Assembly: GCF_963678635.1 (NCBI RefSeq)
Contig: NC_087062.1
Coordinates: 81,508,751 to 81,572,750 of the forward strand
Source: Symsagittifera roscoffensis
Lineage: Eukaryota > Xenacoelomorpha > Acoela > Convolutidae
Direction of reading: 5' to 3'
DNA length: 64,000 nt
Made by a program: the position numbers and the translations under genes. The notes beneath the pieces are model-generated. The model worked only from the letters and a program-made list of their open reading frames with translations. It had not been told where the DNA came from and did no database searches. Of this stretch, positions 48,836 through 60,000 are shown piece after piece (the first letter of the stretch is position 1; each line of letters opens with the position of its first letter).

Positions 48836-48885
48836 ACAGACGGTGTAACATATCCAAAATTACTCTATGAAAAGGCCACCCCGGA
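48836..48885 (+). repeat. Short LTR-like segment matching 29276-29325
   Basis: CAGACGGTGTA followed by TTACTCTATGA is shared with the possible LTR at 29 kb. Only about 45 bp match, so this is a fragment or a chance remnant of the same repeat family. Confidence 0.4.
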
Positions 48886-49004
48886 TATAAACTCACAGTG
48901 ACACAATTTCAAAAAATGTTCAATAAACAAAAATTTTAATCTATGTTTAATTCATTTTAAGCAAATCTGGTTTTTCTATCAACGCCTAGTTAAAAGTATC
49001 GGTA

Positions 49005-49182
49005 CCACACAAATAACTCACAGCAAAAGATAGCTCGCAAAATTTGAGGAAAGTGAGAACTCGCAGTTTGAAAATAAAATTATAGCTGTAGAAAATTGGA
49101 TTAAGGGCCCGACTGCGGTGGTGAGTAGTTTCCTAGTTGTAACTTTCAGTTCGAGTTGTCTTTCGTTGCGCGTTGTCGCATT
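49005..49182. mobile_element. Small MITE, copy 1 (GCGAC-AACTCGC family)
   Basis: Imperfect terminal inverted repeats (about AACTCACAGCAAAAGATAGC on the left, complement of a GAGTTGTCTTTCGTTGCGCG segment on the right) enclose a centre with GACTGCGGTGGTGAGTA. The same layout and core occur in the copy at 51926. No coding capacity and no clear target duplication. Confidence 0.5.
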
Positions 49183-50224
49183 ATAAAAATTGTGTTATAA
49201 GTTTCGACAACCAGAAATCGCGAACAAATTGCCCAAATTCTGCAATCAGTGTTTTTATATTTTTCTAGGCATCACCAAATATTGTTGTTTTTTTTTCTAA
49301 TTAAAAATTTTCTTTGGGGTTTTTTGGGATTCTTCAATTGAAAAAGTTTTTTTTACATATTTAAAGAAGACATGTAGGGTTGAACTGTTATTACAAACCT
49401 TAATTGTTACACTGTTTATAAAACTGTTATTTAAAGTTATTTATCCATACGTGTTATTTATAATTGTTACAAACTGACTCAATTTAGATAAAATTGACAT
49501 AATGCCTGGTTCTTGTGTCCGCCCTTTTGATTCGATCTGGGAGAATTATGAAAGATCTGGAAAGACAAAAAGCAAAATCTACGGGCACGAAGCATTGGTA
49601 ACGCATAGGGAAAGCGGAATCCTTACGCAGAGCATAGGAAGTCTAAAGAGGCGTCAGTCAAAACCAAAACAGTCGAAAATTGCCAAATTTACTGTTCAAA
49701 CATCAATCGACGAAAAAAATTATTGACTCAACAATTGGGAGTTTTTTCATAGCGGATAAGATCGAATTCTATACAGTAGATTGCCATCAATTCAAAAGTC
49801 TCTTTTTCACGATGAGGAAAAGTTGTAAACCACCGAACATAAACGTACTGGGGACAAAGATTCTGCAGTGTATACCACGGAGGAGAAAAGCTCGAAAATT
49901 TTGAGGGGACAAAAAATGATTCTGTGCGTCGATGAGTGGTCGAAAACCTGTAAGGACCAAATATTTTGCAGTATCTACACAATAGTTGCGGCATTCTTCC
50001 AGCATGAAAACAAAGTTTCTTCTGTTTTTCTTAAAATGATTTTTTTGACAAGTTTTTAAAATCTTCAGTTAACTATTTTTTATAGATTTCAACTAGAAAA
50101 TGATTTGAATTTTGCTAACAAAAACTGCAGAGTAACTAGTAAAGTGGTTAAAATTTGAAGCGGTTTAAAATCACTTTTTGAGTCATTCTAAGATGATAAA
50201 ACGAGCAACAAAAATCGTTTCGAA

Positions 50225-50300
50225 AATGGTTTAACCTATGGATTGCAAACTAAACAAGACTGCTCGTATCCGGGCAAAGCCCTGAATGTTCCGATTGCCT
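50225..50300. repeat. 75-bp dispersed repeat, copy 1
   Basis: CAAGACTGCTCGTATC...CCTGAATGTTCCGA here is repeated with substitutions at about 50795-50870. Non-coding, inside the synaptotagmin intron. Confidence 0.55.
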
Positions 50301-50618
50301 TCATAAAATCCTGAAAAAGTTTAGTTCTATGAAAGTAAACTTTTTGTATATTTTTTGGCTTTTTTATCCCAGTGAGCCCAAAACCTGACTGATTTTGCTC
50401 ATTTTCTTCTTTCTATTTCTTGTTTTGCGTCCAAAATAGTTTCTATACTGCAGATACACTTTTGCCTGATTTAAACCTGATTTAAAATTGTTTGTCTTCT
50501 CGCTATTCCAAAATTTCTGCTCAAAAAGTCCTTTTTTTAAAGCTTATTTTGTCTTGCAATTTTGTAAAAATCATTAAGAAACTTTTTATATCATGCTTTT
50601 AGCAACAATCTAACCTAT

Positions 50619-50762
50619 AGAAGCAAAACAAATGATTAAGTTTGATATGAAACTGGTTTAGTATGTTTAAAACTGATACTTAATGTCTAGAGAAGCAAAA
50701 AAAAATGATTTAGTTCGATGTGAAATGGAATTACTTTGTTCAAAATTGATACTTATTGATTC
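50619..50762. repeat. Tandem repeat, 2 x ~72 bp
   Basis: Two adjacent units beginning AGAAGCAAAA at 50619 and 50691, each with an ATGATT-A/T-AGTT core and ending near GATACTTA. The copies are diverged, so the duplication is old. Confidence 0.65.
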
Positions 50763-51640
50763 GAAAAGTATTTGTTAAACTTTTGATGGTTTCAGAATCT
50801 AACAAGACTGCTTGTATCAGGGCCAAACCTTGAATGTTCCGACTGCCTTTTAAGGTCTATGGAGCAGTAACCACATGAAAAAACTAAATGTAGAAAAAAA
50901 AACTTTTTTTAAATTATAAGTTTTTGTGAAAATCATCCCCCACACGCCAGATGAAGTACAAAGTCATAGATTTAGCTCCTAGTAACAAATCATTTAAGTC
51001 AACTAACCTGCTTCAACCACGCTATGCCCGCTTACTAAGACGGATTAAACCTCCGCTTACGCGTTAACAGCTCGAAATAAATCGCTTGTTAATTGTCCCA
51101 ATTTAGCCAAAATGGCAATCACTAAACCCTCATAACGTTACAAAAAATAATCACAGGTGAAATATCTTCTCAAATTTAAGCTCAGGACAACAATAAATTT
51201 CGAATGATATAAAAAAAAATTTCCTCAAAAAACTTTTTAAAAAGTCGAATTTTTTCTGAATAAAAAAACCACCCGAGCACAAATATTCCGTTACTTTCGT
51301 TATGAAAGCCAAAACAGTTAAAACCATTTGAGTCAGTTTTGAATGAATGTTGAAATCTGTTGAAATCAAATTTTTTGCTTTAAAATGTCCGTATGATAAA
51401 TTTCTTCAGGTTCTATCTCAGCTTTGTCAGTAAGGGTTGTATAATTATGATAGCTTTTTGTAAAATACAAAAAATTCCAAAGAGCAGATTTTTAATTAGG
51501 AAAGTGTTCTCATCCAATTGCTCCTGATTCTTGAATGCGGTTGTACCGCAAAAAATAACACATTGATTTTCAATAATTGAATCATTTTCATTGCTGAAAA
51601 AATGGTCAGACCGTTTAACAAACAAAACACACTAGGCAAA

Positions 51641-51800
51641 CAGTGGCGTGCGCAGTATTTTTGTAGGGTTTGACTATTTGTGAAAATTTTATATCAGAGG
51701 GGCTATTTGAAATTTTAAGCACTCTGTCTAAACGCTAGCATAATTTTTGAAAACAAAGGGCGTGTCAGAAGTTAGGGTGAGCAATTGAAAGTCCAAATAT
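51641..51800. mobile_element. hAT-like terminal fragment
   Basis: CAGTGGCGTGCGCAGTATTT at 51641 resembles the CAGTGGCG-type terminal repeat common in hAT-derived MITEs. No matching opposite end is visible within the next kilobase, so only the left end is supported. Confidence 0.4.
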
Positions 51801-51925
51801 TCGAATAATAAACGGTAGAATTTTGATGGTAGTTCATATAAAAAAAGTTTGAAGTCTTGATTATAAAATCAAGAAAAACTTTTTTGAATTACTCTCCTAC
51901 TAGTCGAGACTACTTTTACCGGTGC

Positions 51926-52216
51926 TGCGACATCTCGCAGCAAAAATCAACTTGCTCCAAAAGCCAACTCACAAAACTTAAAGAAAGCGACAACTCGCAA
52001 AATTAGAAAACTAAATCAAAAGTTGAGAGTTTCGGCTTATAGTTGTCGGTTGGCGCGCTACCAGTGATTTGCCGATTGTGGGCGATAACCGGCTCCAGAT
52101 ATCGTGTAAAGTCCTAACTCTCTTGGCATGAATGCAACACGATGGCGCGACTGCGGTGGTGAGTAAAATCTGAGTTGTCTTTTAAAGCGAGTTTTCTTTT
52201 GGTGCAAGTTGTCACA
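51926..52216. mobile_element. Small MITE, copy 2 (GCGAC-AACTCGC family)
   Basis: Left end TGCGACATCTCGCAGCAAAA and right end complementary to TTTTGGTGCAAGTTGTCACA form imperfect inverted repeats, continued by subterminal CGACAACTCGC words. The 291-bp element has the GACTGCGGTGGTGAGTA core also present at 49.1 kb and a GATAACCGGCTC segment shared with the 27.2-kb MITE. I could not see a convincing target duplication. Confidence 0.6.
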
Positions 52217-53119
52217 TTACGACTTCTATCGGGGCAAATTTGGTATGCTTTGACTGCCCCTCAAGTATCTGATTTAGTTCCTGTTTTAGAATCTGATTTA
52301 GTTTCTGGTAAATTAAGGATAAACTTTTGAAATGAAAGTCTTGAAAGTTTTTCACATAACATCTCCCATAGACAATCTCAAGTACAAAGCGATAGTTTTT
52401 CATCTATCAACGCATTTTGGTTCAATTTTTTTTTAATTGCCAATAACTGCTTGCTAAAACACCGAAAATTGTCTTCCCAGTTATTTTTCAGATACTTGCA
52501 CTATTTTCCCCTTTGGGATATTTAATGTGGCAAGTAAAAGTCGTGTGATAATTTCCAGGATAAGTTACTTAGCTCAAACTGTTTATCATTCATATAATTG
52601 ATTTATAGTAGATTAATCAGGCTGCAGTTGGGTTAGAATAGATCCCAGTTGTCTTAACTGTCACCCTATTTTTCCGTTCTCCTTGTTATGATCTTACATG
52701 AAGTAGCAGCATTCATCTAAAGCTGAAGACGGTACGATTTTAGAATGGTTTTAAGTGTGAACTTTCGGCCAACCAGAATTGAGTGTTTGACAAGCAGCAC
52801 ATCAAAATTAGCCCCAATAAGATGGTTAAGTAGATCGATGGAAAATCTTGACTTGGTCTGGTGTTTTTGAGGAGCAGAATGCTTGGATCAAGTTAAAGTC
52901 CTCGCACCTAAATAGACCAAGTTAAGAGCATCTACCTAAATTTTACTTTTGGAATAGAATTTCACAGGACTGCGTGTATATTGCTCGATTCTTATTGGAT
53001 GAAAACTCTAATCTAGAACCAAAGTTATAGTTCTCTTCCCTAAAACGTTTTAGGATGGGGGTTGTTAACTTGTTCCGCCAAGGTTTACTTGATTCAAGGT
53101 CATATTTACTTGCCCATAC

Positions 53120-53314
53120 CTATCTTTTCGTTCCACTTGATAAGGTCCTTGTCCATGACTGTGACCACGATTTGTGTGTCTTCCAGTTTATGGGTGGGAA
53201 TTGTGAAGGAAAAGTTTTCGTCGAACACTGGGTTCAAAGTTTGGTATTTGGTAGTTGTCTTCACTTTCTGCAGTCGTTTAGTCTGATACATGTTGTATAC
53301 CTTCACGTACGGGT
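53120..53314 (-). CDS. Synaptotagmin-like gene, middle exon of C2B
   Basis: The exon begins after acceptor GAAACAG with AC, completing Asp with the G of the previous exon. It encodes DPYVKVYNMYQ, the basic strand KRLQKVKTTTK, TLNPVFDENFSF and VVTVMDKDLIKWNEKIG. This is the central half of a C2B domain. Of the five calcium ligands in classical C2B loops, the first four are Asp here (M-D and S-D in loop 1, then D-K-D). The fifth position is Glu in the K-W-N-E stretch. The polybasic strand is weaker than usual because Val interrupts it. The donor G|GTATGG at 53119 is phase 1. Subtype is uncertain; the VMDKD stretch is most like synaptotagmin 7-type sequences as I recall them. Confidence 0.9.
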
Positions 53315-53519
53315 CTGTTTCAAACAAAAAAAAACAATTTAATCATCGAAAACTATCTAATATATCCAGGAGCGGATTTTTAGAGGGGTGACGGGAATCC
53401 CGACGTCCCCTCCTCGGGGACTCGTCCCACTCGCCAACCAAAAGGTCCCCCCTTTGTTATAATTTACGACATCCGCTTTTGGCCGACCAACCTTAAAATT
53501 TTTGTTCGGCCCGCACTGG

Positions 53520-55450
53520 AGTTACAAATATTATAATCCATTATATTCAACTTTCGAAGTCAATTTCTAAAAATTTCAAAAATAATCGATCATAATCGAT
53601 TTGAATGGATTATAATAATTTTTTTGTAAAGTTTTTCTGAAACTTTCAAACGCAATGCTGCATTCAATACTAAAGAGTTGTTTTTTGCTTAATACTCGTT
53701 ACATCAGATAAAACGAGAATCTCATAATTTTTTTTAGCTCCTCATTTTTTTCCTTATTTTCTATTCTCGCCCTGAAGCAGCTTGCGTCTCTTGCCGTTCC
53801 TCCAGCATATGAGACCCCCACGTTTATTCTGCCCCCTCACTTACATTTCGTTTAAATTCCCGCGTTTAACCCTCCCCGCGTTTACAACCCCCTCGCCGCG
53901 CTTTAACCCCACATGACCCCTTTCAAATAAACAGCCCGCATCCAGTTTCAAGCGTTAAAAATCGATTACATTACAATTTTAGTGCCAGTCTTGCTAAAAT
54001 TGAGAAACAATCAATTTTAATCAATTAATAATTGATTAGAATCTCTCTTTTAAAAATCAAGTTATAGTTAATTAGAATACATTATAATCGATTATAATCG
54101 ATTATTTATTCGTCTTTTTTTTTCGATACAATTATTTATAATCAATTATATTTGATTATAATCCATTATTTATATTCATGTTTCTAATTCATTATTTTTG
54201 CCCAAAAATCCATTATAATCGATTATAATGGATTATAATTCCTTTTTTTGTCCATTTTGTCTTCGAAGTTGCATCTAAATTGCTTATTTTTTATGCTTTT
54301 TGTAGACGTTCCTATGAAAAATGAGAAACATTATTTTAAAGTTATGCAATCAATTCAAATTTATAGGTTTTTTTTTCATTTATTCCCTATTAGAATTGTT
54401 TTCTGATGCATATTTCAAGTTTTTTCAACCACCAAAACATCAGAAAATTGATTTAGGTCCATGATTGATTCGGAAAATTTATTTTTAATCTACCACGGGA
54501 ATCTTTTCACCAATATGAAAGGATCTCTATGAAATTTTTGTTTTGTGGCAAAACTTTGTGTTCAGGTGATCCAAAGTGTTCAAGAGATCTCTCGTTTAGA
54601 GATTTTCTTATTGGCACAAAATTATTAACCCATTAAATATAATTCAAATATTGTTTTTTGAGCTGACAAAGTTTTGGCAAAATAAGAGATTATAATCAAT
54701 TATAATCGATTATAACTGATTTTAAGGGTTTTCTAAGAGCTATAATCAGATATAATCGATTATAAGAAATTATAATCTCTTGGAAAATATCACAAATATA
54801 ATCAATTATAAATCCATTTAACACCTAATTTTGGTAATTATAATCAATATTAATTGTCAAAAAATCATCATAAAAATCCGTTATAATCGATTACTAACGC
54901 CTAAACTTAGATGCGAGAGGGAGGAGGCGGCGGTTGGGGGTCTGTGCGGATTTGTAAACGCGGAGAGGGTTTGGGGTGGCTATTAATCGCAGGTGAAGGG
55001 GTTGAACACGCGAACGGAAAGGAGAGGGAGTACGTTTAAACGCGCATTTTACATAAAAAGATTACCCGCACTAGAGTTTCACGAATAGTAATCTATTATA
55101 TTAAGTTTGATGGCCAGCATTCACAAAATACAAAAAAGTGACTTATAATTGATTAAAAATAGGTTGTCATCTTTTTTTGTCAAATCAATAAAATCTACTT
55201 TGATCGATTATAACTGATTATAATGGGTGTTGAAACTTTGTTTAGTTTTGTTGATGTTTTTCAAACAGAGTGCAACGTTTTCTAAAATTGAGAGTTGCTT
55301 TTGGCTTAATACTCGTTATAGAAAAACTGCAAAAATGAGACTTACTTCTGCCGCTTTCAACTTTTTTATTTCACAACTTCTTTCTAGAACTTCTTTGTTT
55401 CTCGACTTTTGTTACGCTATTTTATCCATTTTGCTCCCCTCCTTCTCTAC
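53520..55450. repeat. ATAATCGATTAT-rich tract with GC-rich inverted arms
   Basis: Variants of the self-complementary words TATAATCGATTATA and ATAATCAATTATA occur dozens of times between 53.53 and 55.23 kb. GC-richer arms at about 53760-53960 and 54900-55075 are inverted relative to each other and share CCCT-x-CCCGCGTTTACAA. The flanks repeat directly: GCTTAATACTCGTTA occurs at 53687 and 55303. The whole looks like a composite foldback element; there is no gene. Confidence 0.6.
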
Positions 55451-55910
55451 CATTTCATGTTCAGTGTCCTTTTGTACCAGGGATGGTGGTTGCTGAACGT
55501 AACGTAACGTCTATAGATTTTGATCCCCCTGTTCACATGGGAAGTAAAAACTCGGGGGTCGTTAGCTAGGGGAGGGTATATATGAGAAGAGGGGTGAGAA
55601 TTGAGGTGCGGGCGGAGTTGGAAAGGGTGTGCTTTGTGTGTGTGTGGTAGGTGGGCGTGGGTATGGGGGTTAAAAGGGGTGAGGGACGTTAAAGTAAAGC
55701 CGGATACCGAGCGTTGGAGGGAGGGGGCGGGGGGGGGGGTTGTCGTGGTACACAGGTATGAACATTCTCGTTTGAGTTTTTGCAGATAGCTGCAAAAATT
55801 GAGTAAACATTTCATACTTGCAAAACGAAATCGATTTTCATGGATTTCATGAACAAAAATAATTGATAATATTGAAACTAAAATAAATTATCGATTATGA
55901 ATGATCATAA
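55451..55910. other. G-rich, Alu-like-dense strip, no gene
   Basis: The plus strand is G-rich (55560-55740), ending in a run of about 12 G near 55727-55738. The His/Pro-rich minus-strand frame 55447-55815 is the antisense of this tract and is not credible as a protein. Confidence 0.4.
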
Positions 55911-56288
55911 CAGGGGCGGATCTAGGAGTTTCTCGAGGGGGGGGGGCGGATTTTCATGAAAATTTTGAAAAAGTTTTATCCATTTTGATTCTCCGAGTTC
56001 TTTTGATTTTCCGAGTTCTCCTAAAGCAGTATGAAGACGCGGTTTCGGTCAAATTTTCTGCGCCGCAGGCAAGTTTTTGGGCACTTTTTGGAAAAATTTG
56101 ACCAAAAAAATTGCGTTTTTTTTGGCGCACGCTCCCCCTCAAAGTTAGTATGTATTGGCACCAAAGGCGCCTTCAGAAAAATTTTACGGTCGATCGGCCA
56201 AAAATGGATTTCTTAAAAAGTATCAAAGGGTCGGCAGGGGGTCAAATCCCTGAGGGAGGGGCGTCCCTCCCCCCTTAATCCGCCCCTG
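55911..56288. mobile_element. Complete hAT-type MITE with 8-bp target duplication
   Basis: The element starts CAGGGGCGGATCTAGGAG and ends TTAATCCGCCCCTG, so its ends are inverted repeats of the CAGGGGCGG class. It is flanked on both sides by GATCATAA (55903-55910 and 56289-56296), an exact 8-bp duplication as made by hAT transposases. At 378 bp it has no transposase. A truncated relative lies at 28544. Confidence 0.9.
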
Positions 56289-56395
56289 GATCATAATACT
56301 TTTTTGATGACAGAAATTAATCGATTTCATCACCTAAAAAGCCATTTTTCTGGTTAGATTGGTCATGAAAATTGATAGTATGGGTCATGTTTTTT

Positions 56396-56520
56396 TGGCA
56401 ATATACTCCACTATATTCGATTATTTAGTGCGGGTATATTCTACTAATATACTCCACTATATTCGATTATTTTTTGGCAATATACACCACTATATTCGAT
56501 TATTTAGTGCGGGTATATTT
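56396..56520. repeat. Tandem repeat, 81-bp unit
   Basis: GGCAATATACTCCACTATAT at 56396 and GGCAATATACACCACTATAT at 56477 start two units that each contain ATTCGATTATTTAGTGCGGG. A partial third copy (56447) lies within the first unit. It makes the open frame 56359-56619 look repetitive; no gene is inferred. Confidence 0.65.
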
Positions 56521-57169
56521 AAATTTCGAGTACGCCGCGAGTACAGCAGAAGTTTTGAAAAGTTCAACAACAATTTTGCAAAAAAAATTAGGATTATAAT
56601 ACCTTATAATCTATTTTAAAGAATTTCAAATAATGTATTTTAATATATTTCCAATAAAATGGATTTTGATTGATTATATTTTATGAAAACGTTTGTAATA
56701 ATGACAAAAAAAAGGATTTATTGTCTCAATTTGCGACAATAAGAAAGGGACCTACTTTGAAAAGGAGCGCAATCAAAATGTTCCAGATTGGTCAACTTTT
56801 TCCAAAAAGTGCTTAAAACGCTTTTTTTTTGGCCTGTTTTTTCAAAAATTTTCCTGCGGCTCAGAAAATTTGATCAAAGTAAGGTAATAATAGTGTTCTG
56901 AGATTGCTCGGAAAACAATTGGGTCGACCTAAAAAATGGCAGAATCTTCCCGGAAAATACCGTCCCTTTTAGCGCATTATGCTTGGCAAAAAGAAATTTA
57001 AAGTTTTTTCTCCACAAAACTAAATTCGGTTATGCAATAACAATTTTTGCTTATTTTTCAGTGCATATTTGTGTAACTGAGGTTTGCGTAACCTCAGTCG
57101 TATAAACATTAATCTGATCATGTTTAACTACCACACCGTGCTTCTTCTTCAAACTCGCATAGAGCATCA

Positions 57170-57490
57170 TTCATTAAGAGGCCACCCAGGCCCCCCAGCA
57201 ATCTTTGCAATCTTTGACAAATCTTGAAGATTCTTTGAAAAATCTTGAAGAAAAATCTTCGAAAAAAAGGTAAGATTGTGTCAAGAATATTGAAGATCGG
57301 TAAAGATCTTTGAGAAAATTCTAAGAATCTTGAAGATAAAAAGCAAAGATTGCAAAGAATCATGAAGCCATCATACAGGTTTCTGAGGTGGGTTCATAAT
57401 TTTTAGACGAAAACTCATGAAAATTTTTCAAGTTTCTTTGCTATTTTTGATAAATCTTCAAGATTCTTCAAGATATTGGTAAGATTTTCA
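57170..57490. repeat. Degenerate AATCTTGAAGATT-type short repeats
   Basis: Words such as AATCTTGAAGA, AGATTCTT and ATCTTTG recur on both strands over about 300 bp, several of them self-complementary. The minus-strand frame 57124-57363 is a shadow of this tract. It begins near a GGCCACCCAGGCCCCCCAGC strip. Confidence 0.5.
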
Positions 57491-57703
57491 GGATGACTAG
57501 ACCTGGGCAAACTGTGCAATGGATAGGCGCACAATTTGGTGTCTGTATTTTTCTGGATTCCAGAGACAAATCTTTAAACATGTTAAAGTTTTTTCGGAAC
57601 GATCAATCCGCTTACAATTCAGAAAATACTCAGTTTGGCCTCGTAATGTTGCGGCGTCGTGATGTTTGTCTTACTAAAATCTAGGTGTCTAACTCAAACT
57701 GAC

Positions 57704-57824
57704 CAGATGTGCCGGAGATATCCATGGGTTTGAGGTCTCTGGCCTTGACTATGGTGACGGTGAGAATGCCAGTGAGAGGGTTGTAAGTAAGAGTGATCAT
57801 GATCTCCCCTCGCCGGTATTTCTC
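57704..57824 (-). CDS. Synaptotagmin-like gene, first visible C2B exon
   Basis: Flanked by acceptor TTTCAG (57825-57827) and donor G|GTCAGT (57703), this 121-base exon encodes EKYRRGEIMITLTYNP, LTGILTVTIVKARDLKPMD and ISGTS. These are the first strands and the first calcium-binding loop of a synaptotagmin C2B domain; R-G-E-I-x-x-x-L-x-Y is its standard start. It ends in phase 1 and joins the exon at 53314 to give SGTSDPYVKVY. The preceding exon would end in phase 0 and encode the C2A-C2B linker; it is not visible, and a retroelement occupies the sequence from 58257 onward. Confidence 0.9.
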
Positions 57825-58256
57825 CTGAAATAAAAATAATCAAATAAATATAAAATCAGTCTTTAAAACAGCCCCGATGACAAAAATGCTTGTCATACAG
57901 TTCCATAATATGGAAAACGCTGATCATAAAATTTCATACAATTCCATAGAATTAAAAAAAATTGTATGAAAATCACTTAATAGGCTTTTTTCCTTACAAT
58001 GTTATTAAATGATAAGCATTTTTTCCATACTGTTTTCTCAAATGAGAACCTCAAAGGATTGAATGGTATTGAAACCGCAGATAAACCTATGTATGACCTA
58101 CTAGCCATACGTAGGTTTTCCTAAACCAACTAGCAGCCAAGTCAGATACTAATTGAATTTCACTCAAAATTATTACAAAAATGTATGTTTTTTTGTAAAT
58201 GGCTGCGAAGACTCTGGTTCAAAATTGTCATAACGCTATTTCCTCAAGGTATGAGT
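57825..58256. other. Synaptotagmin intron up to the family C LTR
   Basis: AT-rich non-coding sequence. If the gene continues upstream on the minus strand, as the incomplete domain structure implies, the family C element is inserted in this intron. Confidence 0.5.
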
Positions 58257-58505
58257 TGTTAATCATTGAATCCGTATGGATCGATAATGTCGAGATTGAG
58301 AGAGAAGAAGTTAAAAACAACTTGTTTATGTAACGTTTATTTACGCTCTGAACCGTAGTTCACTTTTGACGCTGTTCTCGTCCTTGTTATCAAGGTCAAT
58401 CGACCAGTACACATTAATGTTATATAATATAAAAATATAAATGATATATAAATACATAAGAAGTTTAACATGGAGTTTTATCTATCCATGCCGGATGACA
58501 TTCCA
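58257..58505 (-). mobile_element. 3' LTR of the family C Ty3/gypsy element (249 bp)
   Basis: Read on the minus strand it starts TGGAATGTCATCCGG directly after the polypurine tract and ends ...GATTAACA, so it has TG...CA ends. It contains a TATA-like stretch (TTATATATCATTTATATTTTTAT region) and an AATAAA signal (AAATAAACGTTACA). The 5' LTR is beyond the window, so the ends are inferred from the tract and from the terminal dinucleotides. Confidence 0.65.
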
Positions 58506-58515
58506 CCTCCTCGGG
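58506..58515 (-). promoter_or_regulatory. Polypurine tract of family C
   Basis: CCCGAGGAGG on the minus strand abuts the LTR start. Such tracts resist RNase H and prime plus-strand DNA synthesis. Another purine stretch, AAGAGGGGAG, lies about 65 bases upstream. Confidence 0.6.
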
Positions 58516-58574
58516 AAAAATGATAAAGTTTAATTGAATTTTTAAGTCCCCGTAGGACTGTTTGAATTGGTTAT

Positions 58575-60000
58575 TCATTTCTCCCCTCTTATTTTTCCTG
58601 TGTTGTTGTCAATGTTGTCATCTATTGTTCCGTGTGCTTCTTCGTTGCTTGGTTGTTCGTCTACTTGTCCTTTTTTTGGTTCTTCTATGTCTTTCGTTTT
58701 AACGCAAAATATGTCGTCATTTTCCATCGCTTCATCTTCTGCCTCCGCTGGTGAAGTTAAGTCGATCACATTGTTTGTGTTGCTTGTTTTGTGTTTCGGG
58801 CTAATAGCCTGTATAAATTGTACACAAGCTTTATATTCTGGAGTTTTTTTCCGAAAATCCCATTTCCTGAATCAGAGATTTTAAGCTTGGCGAATCTTGT
58901 TTTTTTTTTGGCGAATCAATTTCAAATTTATTTGTCCCGGTTGCACTTGTGATTTGTACTGTGTTGGTTGGAATGGGGTTACCTAGCGCTGTCGCTAATG
59001 TCGCCTGTCGGTTTCTAGTCGACTTTCTTGTTGCGATCGCAGGCGGTGTAATTTTCTGGTTTTGTCGCTTTGGTGAAGGTGAGGTGTTTTCCTCCGATAT
59101 TGATGACCAATCATCTTCCTTTTCTGCGTTGTTTGTCGGTTCAATCTCCGTTTGGAGGCTCATTCCTCTTGGTGTTTGCAATTTTCTTATAGGTTTTCCT
59201 ACAGTCCGTTTTCCTAACGCCTTTCTTTTTGTGGGACTGACTTTGCTTGTGCCCTGGCTTTGTGCTGATTTCTCTTGCATTGTTAGTTTTATTTGGAGCC
59301 CCGTTGTGGTGTCCTTCTTGAACATGGGATGTTGTGGAGCTTGCGGATCCTTTATGTCTAAAAAACGTAAGCATGGTCATGTTCTCCGTGCGGATTTGTA
59401 AGCAACATAGTCGCTTAAACGAGAAGGTCTGCAAGGTCCGTATATTACTGGGTTAGGAACAAATGCGGTTCCGCTATTTCTTAGTAACCTCGGTTGTTTG
59501 CCAAAAGTCTGTACCCAAGCAGTGTGCGGTGTGTAGGTTAGAATTTTTTCATCTATGGTTTTATAATTTTGTTCAAATGTTTTTGGATTTTTTACTTTTG
59601 TTGCTAACCGAAAGGTTTTTCGTGCCACTTGTTCTATGTTGCAATATTTTTGTCGATTGTTCGTTGCACTCGCTTTTATCTTATGTCAAGTTTGTTCTTG
59701 GCTAGTTCTTTAGGTTTTGAGTTTGCACTTGTTTCTGGTTGTTTTGGTGAATGCTTGTTTGTGAGCGTCCTTGGTAGTGATTTATGTGATACTTTAGGTG
59801 GTGCTCCCTTCTTTCGGATTTGAACTTCATCTTCTGACCATCGCTCGAGGTCATGCATAACTTCTGCTGACAAAGTTGGCTTCGTAAGGTTCTTTCGATC
59901 TAAACATGCATGTTTTGCGCTCTCCCATTTTAAATTGTTAGGTGAGCTATTCGTCGCTATGTTCGATATTGGAGTATTTGATTTTCTACCCATATGTGCC
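58575..60000 (-). pseudogene. Integrase C-terminal region and charged pol tail, family C
   Basis: The frame 59676-59993 begins AHMGRKSNTPI just after the integrase core and continues with a hydrophilic tail. 59377-59628 holds YTPHTAWVQTFGKQPRLLRN, then 59141-59434 and 58831-59325 encode a Lys/Arg/Ser/Thr-rich segment (KRKALGKRTVGKP). The final frame 58575-58769 is acidic (SPAEAEDEAMENDD) and ends with the pol stop. Frame changes separate the pieces. Charged tails after the integrase can direct integration-site choice in Ty3/gypsy elements that carry chromodomains, but I see no chromodomain here. Confidence 0.55.

Larger units (their letters stand above)
48253..53119 (-). other. Synaptotagmin intron (4.9 kb) loaded with repeats
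   Basis: GT-AG intron between the last two visible exons (donor ATAG|GTATGG at 53119). It contains two related small MITEs, a 72-bp tandem repeat, a dispersed 75-bp repeat and a hAT-like fragment, listed separately. The frame at 49502-49726 is open for 74 codons but without motif. Confidence 0.75.
53315..57703 (-). other. Synaptotagmin intron (4.4 kb)
   Basis: GT-AG intron between the first and second visible C2B exons (donor TCTG|GTCAGT at 57703). It is filled with the palindromic ATAATCGATTAT tract, a complete hAT-type MITE and other repeats listed below. A strip at 56630-57110 and another at 57365-57700 hold nothing I recognise. Confidence 0.75.

Noticed and set aside
53369-53519. A further hAT-like MITE starting CCAGGAGCGGATTTTTAG
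   Set aside because: The left end resembles hAT termini, but the candidate right end (CCGCACTGG) is weak and no target duplication is visible.
55447-55815. 122-codon His/Pro-rich minus-strand ORF
   Set aside because: It is the complement of a G-rich low-complexity strip; no splice signals, no family resemblance.
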